Source of the DNA: Anaeromyces robustus
Lineage: Eukaryota > Neocallimastigomycota > Neocallimastigomycetes > Neocallimastigales > Neocallimastigaceae
Direction: 5' to 3'
Length of the DNA: 64,000 nt
NCBI GenBank assembly: GCA_002104895.1
Contig: MCFG01000146.1
Location: 43,501 to 107,500 of the forward strand
The notes under the pieces were generated by a model, which saw only the letters and a program-made list of their open reading frames with translations, searched no databases and was not told the origin of the DNA. Positions 39,782 to 50,611 of the stretch are shown here, in pieces. The translations under genes and the position numbers were made by a program. The first letter of the stretch is position 1; the number at the start of each line of letters is the position of its first letter.

Positions 39782-41414
39782 TTATAAATAATTTCTATTA
39801 TCATTATTTTTATCATTATCAATATAACTATTATTAATATAGCATGGGCTACTAAGAATATTATCAATATAACTTGGATTATTAATAAGAGTATTATTAC
39901 TGTCATAAATTTGATCATTAATTAATTTATTATCTGTAGTAGCATTATTATTATCATTATCTTTTTCTTGATCTAATTCTTGCATATTTCTTTGTCTTCT
40001 TTCTAAGCTTCTTCTTAAAGATAAAACTTTTTCTTCATATGATAACGGACGTGGACGTTTTGGTAAATCGGGTATCCTTATACTATATTCATCAGCATTA
40101 ATATTATTATTAATATCTTTATTATCACAAGTTTCATTCAAGATTTCAAATTCATTGACTTCACAATTGCTTATATCTTTATCTTTTTCAAGTTGTAATA
40201 CATCCAATACTGTCATTTTTTTACTATTATTACGATTAAAATATTTCATAGCATTAATCACAGGATGATAATAATATTGATACATACTATCTGTAATTAT
40301 TGTTTGTTTGTTTGTTTGTTTGTTTGTTTATTTTAAGATATATATATATATTATTATTATTATTATTATTATTATTAAATATTTCATATACAAATAAAAA
40401 CAATATATTTCGTATAATAAATTTATATACAAATAATACAAATATATATATATTAATTTAATTAAAATTTTATAACGTAATATATAAATTTATATTGGGA
40501 AATGTATTAATAATATAAAACTATATGAACACATATTAAAAATAAGTTTGTACAAAAAAAAATTACTTTTACACATGCGAATAGAAGAATACCGATCGAT
40601 ATTAAAGAAATTGTCATAATTATCTCTTTTTGGTAATAATTTAAATAAATCATAGCGATTTTCTAAACAACAAATTGGGAAAGCTCCTTCACGAAATCTT
40701 CCTTTGGCCCTTGAACCAAATGCCCATCCATCATCAAATATTTTTGTTAATAAAACAGCTTATATAAATTATTAACATATATATTATAAAATATATAAAC
40801 AATAGTAATAATATAAAATTATTTTAATAAATAAAAATAAAATTATTATATATATTATAAAAATAAATAGATAATAATAAAAAAAAAAAAAAAAAAAAAT
40901 GCAAAGATAATATAAATATGATTATTATGTATATTATAAATAAAAGCATTGTTTCTATACCATCATTAATATTTAAATTTAATTCGTCAGAATTTTCAAT
41001 AGAAGGTTCATGTTCTCTTGTAACTCTTGTACGTAAAGGAACCTTAAAACAAATACAATGTCCATTTTTAATCTTTTCCTTTAAATCATATTCCATTTTT
41101 TCACATAAATTTGCCATAAAAACTTTATCAGGATTATTTTCTATATCATTATTATTTTCTATTTCCTTTTCAAACTCCATTATATTATTACTATCAATAA
41201 TTTGAATTTCATAATTATTAAAATCCTCACTTTCATTAAATTCCATATTAAAAGGATTATTTTTACTAATTCTTCTTTTACTAAATAATGATTCTGAAGG
41301 CTTATGATCTAAATCATATTTATTATTTCTATGATGGCAAGCTAACAACAACATTAAAATTAATATAAACAATAAAAATCCCAAACCTGCAAAAAAAAAC
41401 AGTTTCATCTTCAT
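39782..41414 (-). CDS. membrane-anchored SH3-domain protein (FUS1-like layout)
   Basis: Three exons (41414-40961, 40758-40573, 40290-39782) give 382 residues when started at the ATG at 41414. Just upstream is a long pyrimidine tract ending in AG (on the coding strand), so a further 5' exon is possible. One hydrophobic span lies near the N-terminus (FFFAGLGFLLFILILMLLLA) followed by a basic stop-transfer CHHRNNKY. After an acidic stretch comes an SH3 domain at about residues 126-187: it contains DELNLNINDAVLL, the hallmark DDGWAFG and GAFPICCLE, and it is split by an intron after LNIND. The C-terminus is Asn-rich with a predicted helical Arg/Glu block (EEKVLSLRRSLERRQRNMQE). The combination of single span and cytosolic SH3 is that of yeast Fus1 and of many SH3 membrane proteins in early fungi; it should bind proline-rich partners at the plasma membrane. 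Direct orthology to Fus1 is not shown. Confidence 0.75.
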
Positions 41415-43003
41415 TTCTTTTTTATAATTCCAAATAAATTCTAAAGAAAAAAAAAAAAAAAAAAAAAAGAAATGAATTTTCCAACAATTTTTATTACTCA
41501 AAATATTATATAATATACAACAAAAACTAAATTTTTTTAAAATAAAGATAAAAAAAAGATATTTTTTATAATATTACTTTATTTATTTTTTTATTATTAT
41601 TGTTGTTTATATATATATATAGTTTTAGTTTCTTATTTTTGTTTTCGTTTTTGTTTTGCTTTTTATTATTAATAAATTAATTTTTCTTAACTATATAATA
41701 AATAAAATAAAATATAAATAAATTATTAAATTGATTGAGCCTTTTTTTTTTTTTAATTAAACTTTGGAATGCTAAAATTATTAATTTATTATTTAACAAA
41801 AAAAAAAAAAAAAAATAAATTAAATTTTTATTTTCAATTAATAAAGTTTAATTGAAAATGTATAAAAAGATTATACAAAAAAAAATCCACATTAATTAAA
41901 AAAACAAATAAAAATGAAAAAAGAAGTTTTATATTTTTTAAATATATTACCAATAAATAAAATTTTTATTAAAAAATATAGATATAATTTTTAATAAAAG
42001 GAACTATAAAATAATTAAATAAACAATATTGTTAAATAAAATATATATATATATAAAGTTTTTTTTACCGTAACAAATATAACTTTATAAAATACTATTA
42101 AAAAATTATATTCCATAATTTTCAAAATTTTCATTATATTCATTATATTATCATTAGATAATATAATGAATATAATGAAAATTGTTTTTTTTTTTTTTTT
42201 TTTTTATCTTAATAATATATTTTAAAAATTCTATTACTATAATATATATATTATATATATAATTGTATATTTTAATAATTTTTTATTAAATTACAAAATT
42301 CAAAATATATATTATTAAATAAATTCTATAAAATCTAAATGATACATTATAAAAAGGTGTAACAATAAATTAACAATTAAATAATATTTTTCTTAAATAA
42401 AAACTCTAAAAAAAAAAAAAAAAAAAAATATGCATTTAAAAAAAAATTTTATTTTATAATTGTATATTTATTTAATTTATTTAGTTTAATTTGAATTTTT
42501 TTTTAAACTTTAACTAAAAAAAGATTAATATTACTAATATCAAAAAAGGTATAAAATAGTTTCTTGATTTGTGTATAATAATTATAAAAAATTTCATTCG
42601 GTTTTACTTATCATTACATATTTTGATTCGATTTGAATAAAAATTAAACAAAAAATGATATATTTATAATATTACTTTTAAAGTATAATATATATTACTG
42701 AATAAAAATTTTTATATCGAATATATAATATATATAGCAGATAAAAAAAAAAAGTATATTCTCATATAGATTTATATAAGTTTTTACTTTTTTAATAACA
42801 GTATTATATATTTTAATAATATATATATTTATTATTTGTATTAAAAAGTTATATAATTATATAAAGTTTTATATAAAAGTTATTTTATATATATATATAT
42901 ATAATATATATGATATAATTTATATATAAATTTAAATGTGTATATTATTTTATTATATTATTACATACACTTATATATACATTAATACAAATTCTAGATT
43001 AAT
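41415..43003. other. intergenic with a perfect hairpin
   Basis: Spacer between two minus-strand genes. Mostly A/T noise, with one clear structural feature, the 27-bp inverted repeat at 42126-42183 described separately. No coding frame seen. Confidence 0.6.
42126..42183. repeat. perfect 27-bp inverted repeat, 4-nt loop
   Basis: Left arm 42126-42152 and right arm 42157-42183 are exact reverse complements with the loop ATTA between them. On the plus strand a G and then a run of about 22 T follows immediately (42185 onward). The arms contain an internal direct repeat of TTCATTATA. It lies about 820 bp downstream of the xylanase stop codon on that gene's strand. Confidence 0.9.
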
Positions 43004-45727
43004 TTATTGGCATTGATAATACCATTCACTTAATTTGACACATGTACCTTCTTGACAACATGTTGGACCATTATAACCATTACCACCACATTGAGAATAC
43101 AATGGTCCACAATTAGTGTTCTCATTATTATTATTTGTATTTGGATTTACAGCATATTCCACTTTTTCTCTAGACTCAGTATTATCATTATCATCATTAC
43201 CTAACCACCATTGGCCACCATCTTCTTCACTTCCTTTTTCCCACCATGGACCATCATAACTACCTTCTCCTCCATTCCAGTATGAACCACCAGAATTATT
43301 ATTGTCATTACTACTTGGATTAGATGATGGAACAACATTTGGAATTGTTTTTCCAGAAGAATTTGGAACTGTTTTAGCTGTAGAACTTGGAAGTGTTTTA
43401 GCACCAGTACTCTTTGTAATAGTTGTTGTATAAGTAACATTTGGAAGTGTTTTAGCACCATTACTACTTTGTGGTAGAGTTTTTGTTTCAATACTCTTTG
43501 GAAGAGTCTTAGGACCTGTACTCTTTGTAATAGTTGTTGTATAAGTAACATTTGGAAGTGTTTTAGCACCTGTACTCTTTGAAATAGTCTTTGTATTTGC
43601 ACTTGGTGGAAGAGTTTTTGAACCTGCACTTGGAAGAGTTTTAGAAGCACCTGGAATTGTTTTAGAAGCATTTGGAATTGTTTTAGAAGCATTTGGAATT
43701 GTTTTAGAAGCATTTGGAATTGTTTTAGAAGCATTTGGTAATGTTTTTGAGGCATTTGGTAATGTTTTTGAGGCATTTGGAATTGTTTTAGAAGCATTTG
43801 GTAATGTTTTTGAGGCATTTGGAATTGTTTTAGAAGCATTTGGTAATGTTTTTGAGGCATTTGGAATTGTTTTAGAAGCATTTGGTAATGTTTTGGTAGC
43901 ACCTGGAAGTGTTTTAGAAGCATTTGGTATTGTTTTTGAAGCTACAGGAAGTGTTTTAGAAGCATTTGGTATTGTTTTAGAAGCATTTGGAATTGTTTTA
44001 GAGGCATTTGGAATTGTTTTGGAAGCATTTGGAATTGTTTTAGAGGCATTTGGAATTGTTTTGGAAGCACTTGGTAATGTTTTTGAAGCTACTGGAAGTG
44101 TTTTAGAAGCATTTGGTATTGTTTTGGTAGCACCTGGAATTGTTTTAGAAGCATTTGGAATTGTTTTAGAAGCATTTGGTATTGTTTTAGAAGCATTTGG
44201 AATTGTTTTAGAAGCATTTGGTATTGTTTTGGAAGCATTTGGAATTGTTTTGGAAGCATTTGGTAATGTTTTTGAAGCTACAGGAAGTGTTTTGGAAGCA
44301 TTTGGAATTGTTTTGGAAGCATTTGGTAATGTTTTTGAAGCTACAGGAAGTGTTTTGGAAGCATTTGGAATTGTTTTGGAAGCACTGGGTAATGTTTTTG
44401 AAGCTACTGGAAGTGTTTTAGAGGCATTTGGAATTGTTTTTGAAGCATTTGGAATTGTTTTAGAAGCATTTGGAATTGTTTTAGAAGCATTTGGAATTGT
44501 TTTAGAGGCATTTGGAATTGTTTTGGAAGCACTTGGTAATGTTTTTGAAGCTACTGGAAGTGTTTTAGAAGCATTTGGTATTGTTTTGGTAGCACCTGGA
44601 ATTGTTTTAGAAGCATTTGGAATTGTTTTAGAAGCATTTGGTATTGTTTTAGAAGCATTTGGAATTGTTTTGGAAGCATTTGGTATTGTTTTAGAAGCAT
44701 TTGGAATTGTTTTAGAAGCATTTGGTATTGTTTTGGAAGCATTTGGTATTGTTTTAGTAGCACCTGGAATTGTTTTAGAAGCATTTGGTATTGTTTTGGT
44801 AGCACTTGGAATTGTTTTAGAAGCATTTGGTATTGTTTTGGTAGCACTTGGAATTGTTTTAGAAGCATTTGGTATTGTTTTAGTAGCACCTGGAAGTGTT
44901 TTAGAAGCATTTGGTAATGTTTTTGAAGCTACTGGAAGTGTTTTCGAAGCATTTGGAATTGTTTTTACTGCTGCTGCATTATTATTACTACTAGAATTAC
45001 CTACATAAACCTTGGCATATGGAAAATCTGCTGTACCACTAGTTCCAGAACCAGTACTACCTGCTTCACCTAAAACTTTCGCTTCATACATTTTACCTAA
45101 CTGCATACCAAGTTTAGCCCATTGATCAAAATGAGCTGATATATCAATTGTACCACATTCTCTTGGAGTTTTACGTATACTGAAAAATTGAGTAAAAGTA
45201 GTATCGCCTTCAATGGATGGGCCATTACGAGTATTTTCATAAACAGTATATTCTGCACCATCTATAACAAAATCACCATGATTTTTATTACCTACCCAAC
45301 TACCCGGACGATCTCGACTTAACCAATTATCAACAATATAATACTCAATAAGTGGATTTTTGGTCCATCCATATATACCTACAAATGAATAATCAACATT
45401 TGAAATACTTTGTTTAACAAGTTTAAAATCAGCATATAAATGTCCAAGTTCATTATATGTTTTAGTACTATCGAAAGAAAGTCCTGAACGACATAAATAA
45501 TCTTTTGCGTTTTGGAAAGTACATGAAAAAGAACCATCAGAATAAAATGTAGCACTATTATTTCCACTATCAGCCCATAATTCATAAGTTACATCACCTA
45601 TAGAACCAACTTTATTACTAGTTTCTTTAATACTCTCACCTGAATGATTTGCTGATTGACAAAAATCTTGTGTTTTAACAAGATATATTGAAGATATTAG
45701 TAATTGTAAAATACTTAAATATTTCAT
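43004..45727 (-). CDS. secreted GH11 endo-1,4-beta-xylanase with giant heptad linker and CBM1
   Basis: Intronless, 907 residues. A signal peptide (MKYLSILQLLISSIYLVKTQ) is followed by a GH11 catalytic domain at about 25-235. The nucleophile Glu sits in NPLIEYYIVDNW and the acid/base Glu in VLGEAGSTGSG; DGAEYTVYENTRNGPSIEG and FDQWAKLGMQLG are also typical. The enzyme cleaves internal xylan bonds outside the cell. Residues about 253-702 are roughly 64 tandem heptapeptides of the type KTIPNAS, with KTLPVAS, KTLPSAS and KTIPGAT variants, then a longer degenerate KTLPNVTYTTTITKSTG repeat. A Trp-rich acidic block (about 812-849) precedes a C-terminal CBM1 with six Cys (LYSQCGGNGYNGPTCC, ending WYYQCQ), which should bind crystalline cellulose. 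No dockerin is present, so the enzyme is probably free rather than cellulosomal. Xylanases with long TLP-type repeats are known from Neocallimastix. Lack of introns fits the accepted bacterial origin of many such genes. Confidence 0.95.
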   Translation of the reverse strand: MKYLSILQLLISSIYLVKTQDFCQSANHSGESIKETSNKVGSIGDVTYELWADSGNNSATFYSDGSFSCTFQNAKDYLCRSGLSFDSTKTYNELGHLYADFKLVKQSISNVDYSFVGIYGWTKNPLIEYYIVDNWLSRDRPGSWVGNKNHGDFVIDGAEYTVYENTRNGPSIEGDTTFTQFFSIRKTPRECGTIDISAHFDQWAKLGMQLGKMYEAKVLGEAGSTGSGTSGTADFPYAKVYVGNSSSNNNAAAVKTIPNASKTLPVASKTLPNASKTLPGATKTIPNASKTIPSATKTIPNASKTIPSATKTIPNASKTIPGATKTIPNASKTIPNASKTIPNASKTIPNASKTIPNASKTIPNASKTIPNASKTIPGATKTIPNASKTLPVASKTLPSASKTIPNASKTIPNASKTIPNASKTIPNASKTIPNASKTLPVASKTLPSASKTIPNASKTLPVASKTLPNASKTIPNASKTLPVASKTLPNASKTIPNASKTIPNASKTIPNASKTIPNASKTIPNASKTIPGATKTIPNASKTLPVASKTLPSASKTIPNASKTIPNASKTIPNASKTIPNASKTIPNASKTLPVASKTIPNASKTLPGATKTLPNASKTIPNASKTLPNASKTIPNASKTLPNASKTIPNASKTLPNASKTLPNASKTIPNASKTIPNASKTIPNASKTIPGASKTLPSAGSKTLPPSANTKTISKSTGAKTLPNVTYTTTITKSTGPKTLPKSIETKTLPQSSNGAKTLPNVTYTTTITKSTGAKTLPSSTAKTVPNSSGKTIPNVVPSSNPSSNDNNNSGGSYWNGGEGSYDGPWWEKGSEEDGGQWWLGNDDNDNTESREKVEYAVNPNTNNNNENTNCGPLYSQCGGNGYNGPTCCQEGTCVKLSEWYYQCQ
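43620..44968 (-). repeat. 21-bp minisatellite coding the xylanase linker
   Basis: About 64 tandem units of 21 bp, all in frame. Superimposed is a higher-order period of 22 units (462 bp): the pattern GAT, NAS, LPVAS, LPSAS and five NAS units recurs, with the DNA at 44091-44240 repeated at about 44553-44700. The opposite strand is also free of stops here. Confidence 0.93.
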
Positions 45728-46294
45728 TATATACTTTTCTAAATAAATTATATATAATTAATAAATATAATATATTTTTTATTTTTATATAAAATTATTT
45801 TTAATATATATTTATAACAAATGTTATGTTTTTTTTTTAATATCTATATAAAAAATATTCAGAAAAAAATAATTTTTTTTTCTAAATTTATATTATATGT
45901 TTCATATTAAAAATTAATTTATAATAAAATTCTTACATATAAAGAATTTATAAATATCATAAAGTTTATTCTTTTATATATATATATATATGTTATAAAA
46001 TTTTAGGCATTCAATATTAATTAATATATTTTTTGCTTTTTATATCTTACCTTAAAACTCAAAATTTTGGTAGACTAATTTTAATTACTATTAAACTTTG
46101 TATTTATAAGAAAAATAATTATAAAAATTATATAATTATTTTTATATAATAATTTAACTAACATATATAAATTTTATTACTAATTAAAATTAAAATTTCA
46201 TATCTTGTATTAATAGAAATATTTTTTTTTAAAAAAACTATCACTATTTCATATAAGTATTTGTCATAATTGTAATTATTAAAATAATAATATT

Positions 46295-46405
46295 TATTTA
46301 TTTAGTTAGTTATTTTTTTAGTTAGTTATTTAGTTATTTAGTTATTGATTTATTGATTTATTTATTTATTTATTGATTTATTTATTTAGTTATTGCTTTA
46401 TTGAT

Positions 46406-46460
<55 letters not shown>

Positions 46461-46482
46461 TTTTTTATTTATCTATTTATTA
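46295..46482. repeat. degenerate TTTA / TTAG array
   Basis: TTAG units at the left pass into TTGA and then pure TTTA units at the right, suggesting an old array with a younger homogeneous end. Confidence 0.85.
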
Positions 46483-46878
46483 ACTCATTTATTTATTTTA
46501 TTTAAATATAATAGGTTAATATATAAATTAATTTTTTATTTTATTCCGAACTTTAAAATATTTAATAAAATCAATATGTTAAGCAACATATTAATTATTA
46601 ATTATTAAATATTATATATTTATTCTTTCATATATTAAATAATTATTTTATTCTTATATATTATATAATAACTTATTAATAGATGTAATCTTTAATATTA
46701 CTATTCTGTATATAATTTTTTTTATATATTTTATTATTACTATATTTTTATTTATTTAATTATAAAATTATTAAAATTTATATTTTTAAAAATATATTCA
46801 ATTTAATAATATTGAATCAGTTATTTTTGGTTAAAAATCATTAAATAATTAATAAAATATTATAACTTATTTATTTAT

Positions 46879-46904
46879 TTGTTTACTTATTTTTATTTAT
46901 TTGT

Positions 46905-46955
<51 letters not shown>

Positions 46956-46970
46956 CTTATTTATTTATTA
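46879..46970. repeat. (TTTA)n array
   Basis: About 20 units on the plus strand with a few G and C substitutions, ending about 430 bp before the first GT17 start. Confidence 0.92.
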
Positions 46971-47400
46971 TTTTATATCAAATAATTATTTTGCATATTT
47001 TTCAAATTATTTTCACATACCATACACAAAAGTTCCAAATGTTCTGAATATCAGATAATATGGCATGTGATTTTTTATTTTTTTAAAAAAGAATCTACTT
47101 TATATATATAAAAAAGTGACATATATGTAAAAAAAAAAAAAACAATATAATAAAGCATAAAAATAATAATAGAATAAAAATAAATTTTAAAAAAAAAATA
47201 AAAATAAATTTTAAAAAAAAATTAATATAAAAAGGTATAAAAGTAAAATACATTTATATATAAAATAATTAATGAAATAGATAATCAATTAAATTAAATA
47301 AATAATAATTAATGAAGTAAATAATCAATTAAATGAAATAAATAATCAATTAATCATTAAATTATAAATCAAAATAATATAAGCTTTAAAAAAATAATTA

Positions 47401-49551
47401 ATGAATATGGAAGAAGAACAAGAATATTTTTTACTAGGAGATGAAACAATTAAAACGAAACCGAAAATAAAAACAAATAAAAGAAGAATAAAAATAATAA
47501 CAATTTTCTCAATATTATTTTTTATAGGATTTTATTCAATTTATAAATTTTTTATTAACTATAACGAAGTAGAATTAATCTTTATTCAAGGTAAATCAAG
47601 AAAAGATAAATATGGTGTTGAATTAAATAAACATATTTTAGATGGAATTTATTGTATAAAATACGATAATAAAGAAAGTAATTTAGAAGATTGGAAACTA
47701 TATACACCACCATGTCCATATTTACGACCAGTTCATTATCCAGATTCAATTATAAATCCTGTATGTGAAGAAAGTAGTCTTCAATTTATAAATTTTGATG
47801 ACAATATTACAGAAATACCTTATTCTATTCATTTAGATAATATATCAAATCGTTTAAAAAAATGGGATCAATGGGAAAGAAAAAATAAAGAAGGAACTGT
47901 ATATTATTCTGATTTAAAAGTAAGTGAATTAGTAAAGGATGAATATTATCCATTTGATTATGGTTACAAAGGAGAAGATACTTCTAATATTGGTGATGTT
48001 GAATATTATAATAACGTTATAAATAGTAGAATGGATGAAGTACCAGATCCAAGAAGAAGACGTTTATTCAGTTTTATTTTATTTAATTCAGAATATGAAT
48101 TACTTGATTTATATCTTGCTGAATATTATGAAATCGTCGATTATTTCTTCATTTATGAAGCTAATACCACTTTTAATGGAAACCCAAAACCATTATATTT
48201 CACTCGTGCTTTATTAGAAACAGATAGATATGATAAATTTAAAGATAAATTAATTCCATATCCTGTAAAAATTATACTTGACGAAGATAATGGTAGAGGA
48301 AAAGCATTCCCAAGAGAACATTTAGCAAGAAGAACAGTTATTTCTGAAGGATTAAAAGCAGTCCACGCACGCCATGGTGATTTATTTTTCCATGGTGATT
48401 TAGATGAGTTTATAAAGCCTCATGTTCTTGCTCGTATGAAAAAATGTGGAGGATGGGAACATTTACAAGCTGGTATTGGTGGAGGACCGAAATCATTTAA
48501 AGATGAAAGTGTAGAAACTTATTTTATAAATAAAGATATGAATGTTACAAATTATCAGAATGGTGAATATAATATGAATTATGATCGACATAAATCAATT
48601 GGTTTTGAAAGTCAATATTTTACTTATTCTTTTAATATGATAGAAAAAAGTGATATAAGAACAAACTTTCATCCTAACTTGGCAATTTTCGATGCAAGAC
48701 GTTCTTTAGGTCAAGTAAGTGAACGTAAAAATTTGAAAGAAAAAAGAAGAGAATATAGTGATCCACTTCTAGATCCAAACTTTGATCCATATCAAGGTTA
48801 TATGTACACAGATAATACTAACGATTTACATAAAGGAAAAGGATATTTAGGTGAATTTTTAAGATTTGAAACTTCTACTAATATATTAAAATTAAAGGAA
48901 CAAGATAAACCTGTAATATGGGAATCAGCATGGCATTTAAGTAGTTTCTTACCAAGTATTAATCATATTTATAATAAAGCAACTTCTTATTCTCATTTTT
49001 ATGAATTTAAAGTAAAAGAAGAAGCGGAATTGAAAAAAGATATTATTGATAGAATTAAAAGTTATAAATATCTTTATGGTGATGAAGTAAAATATAAAAA
49101 TTCAACTATAATTGTTCCAGAATCATATAAACAAGGTTATCCATATAATTTTGATTTTAAATATTGGGATGAAATTTTCAAAAAGAAAGATACAAGTGAA
49201 GAAGTTCAAAATTATCTTCAAATTTTGCTTCACGAAATTCCTAGTCAAGTATGGAAAAATCCAATTTGTTATTCATATATGTTAGATCGTGATTTCGGTA
49301 TAAAAAAGAAATTATGGTGGCAAATAATACCAAAAAGTTTATGGAAAGTTATTAGATTTGAAACCCTTGAACCAAGTGTTTTTGATGAACTTATGCCAAA
49401 TATATTTCCAGACTCATTTAAAAAAGAAATGTTAGAAGTAATATCAAAAGAAAAATACGATATACTATTAAATATTGATGGTCATATTTATAATATTACT
49501 GTCAATGAACCCATGAAATTAAATGAAGCAATAGAAATAGAGAATAATTAA
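47401..49551 (+). CDS. GT17 family glycosyltransferase, copy 1
   Basis: Intronless, 716 residues, type II membrane topology: a basic Lys/Arg-rich cytosolic start and one signal-anchor span at about residues 31-52 (IITIFSILFFIGFYSIYKFF). The lumenal catalytic region begins near residue 210 with PDPRRRRLFSFILFNSEYEL, then DLYLAEYYEIVDYFFIYEAN, and carries the acidic metal and sugar-nucleotide motif GDLDEF, equivalent to the DADE of mammalian MGAT3. GT17 enzymes transfer GlcNAc in beta-1,4 linkage; MGAT3 adds the bisecting GlcNAc of N-glycans in the Golgi. The true acceptor in this fungus is unknown, and surface glycoproteins or glycolipids are equally possible. First of three tandem copies; about 490 residues after the DLDEF region align to the others with scattered substitutions. 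Confidence 0.88.
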   Translation: MNMEEEQEYFLLGDETIKTKPKIKTNKRRIKIITIFSILFFIGFYSIYKFFINYNEVELIFIQGKSRKDKYGVELNKHILDGIYCIKYDNKESNLEDWKLYTPPCPYLRPVHYPDSIINPVCEESSLQFINFDDNITEIPYSIHLDNISNRLKKWDQWERKNKEGTVYYSDLKVSELVKDEYYPFDYGYKGEDTSNIGDVEYYNNVINSRMDEVPDPRRRRLFSFILFNSEYELLDLYLAEYYEIVDYFFIYEANTTFNGNPKPLYFTRALLETDRYDKFKDKLIPYPVKIILDEDNGRGKAFPREHLARRTVISEGLKAVHARHGDLFFHGDLDEFIKPHVLARMKKCGGWEHLQAGIGGGPKSFKDESVETYFINKDMNVTNYQNGEYNMNYDRHKSIGFESQYFTYSFNMIEKSDIRTNFHPNLAIFDARRSLGQVSERKNLKEKRREYSDPLLDPNFDPYQGYMYTDNTNDLHKGKGYLGEFLRFETSTNILKLKEQDKPVIWESAWHLSSFLPSINHIYNKATSYSHFYEFKVKEEAELKKDIIDRIKSYKYLYGDEVKYKNSTIIVPESYKQGYPYNFDFKYWDEIFKKKDTSEEVQNYLQILLHEIPSQVWKNPICYSYMLDRDFGIKKKLWWQIIPKSLWKVIRFETLEPSVFDELMPNIFPDSFKKEMLEVISKEKYDILLNIDGHIYNITVNEPMKLNEAIEIENN

Positions 49552-50611
<1,060 letters not shown>

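Larger units (their letters stand above)
45728..47400. other. divergent intergenic region with TTTA arrays
   Basis: Lies between the starts of the xylanase (-) and the first GT17 gene (+). It contains an imperfect TTTA/TTAG array at about 46295-46482 and a second TTTA array at 46879-46970. Short imperfect repeats of AATAATCAATTAAAT occur at 47275-47360 just upstream of the GT17 start. No defined promoter element recognised. Confidence 0.6.

Noticed and set aside
41415-41501. Start of the SH3 protein at the ATG at 41501
   Set aside because: It would insert a poly-Phe stretch coded by a T run that ends in AG, which looks like an intron 3' end or untranslated sequence. The ATG at 41414 directly precedes the membrane span.
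43620-44968. CRISPR-like array
   Set aside because: The 21-bp units are contiguous with no spacers, lie in a coding frame, and the organism is eukaryotic.
43893-45008. 371-codon open frame on the plus strand opposite the xylanase linker, coding VLEAFGI repeats
   Set aside because: It is the antisense reading of the 21-bp minisatellite. A 21-bp unit without stops in this frame stays open automatically; no start context or domain supports it. The minus-strand alternative frames there are open for the same reason.
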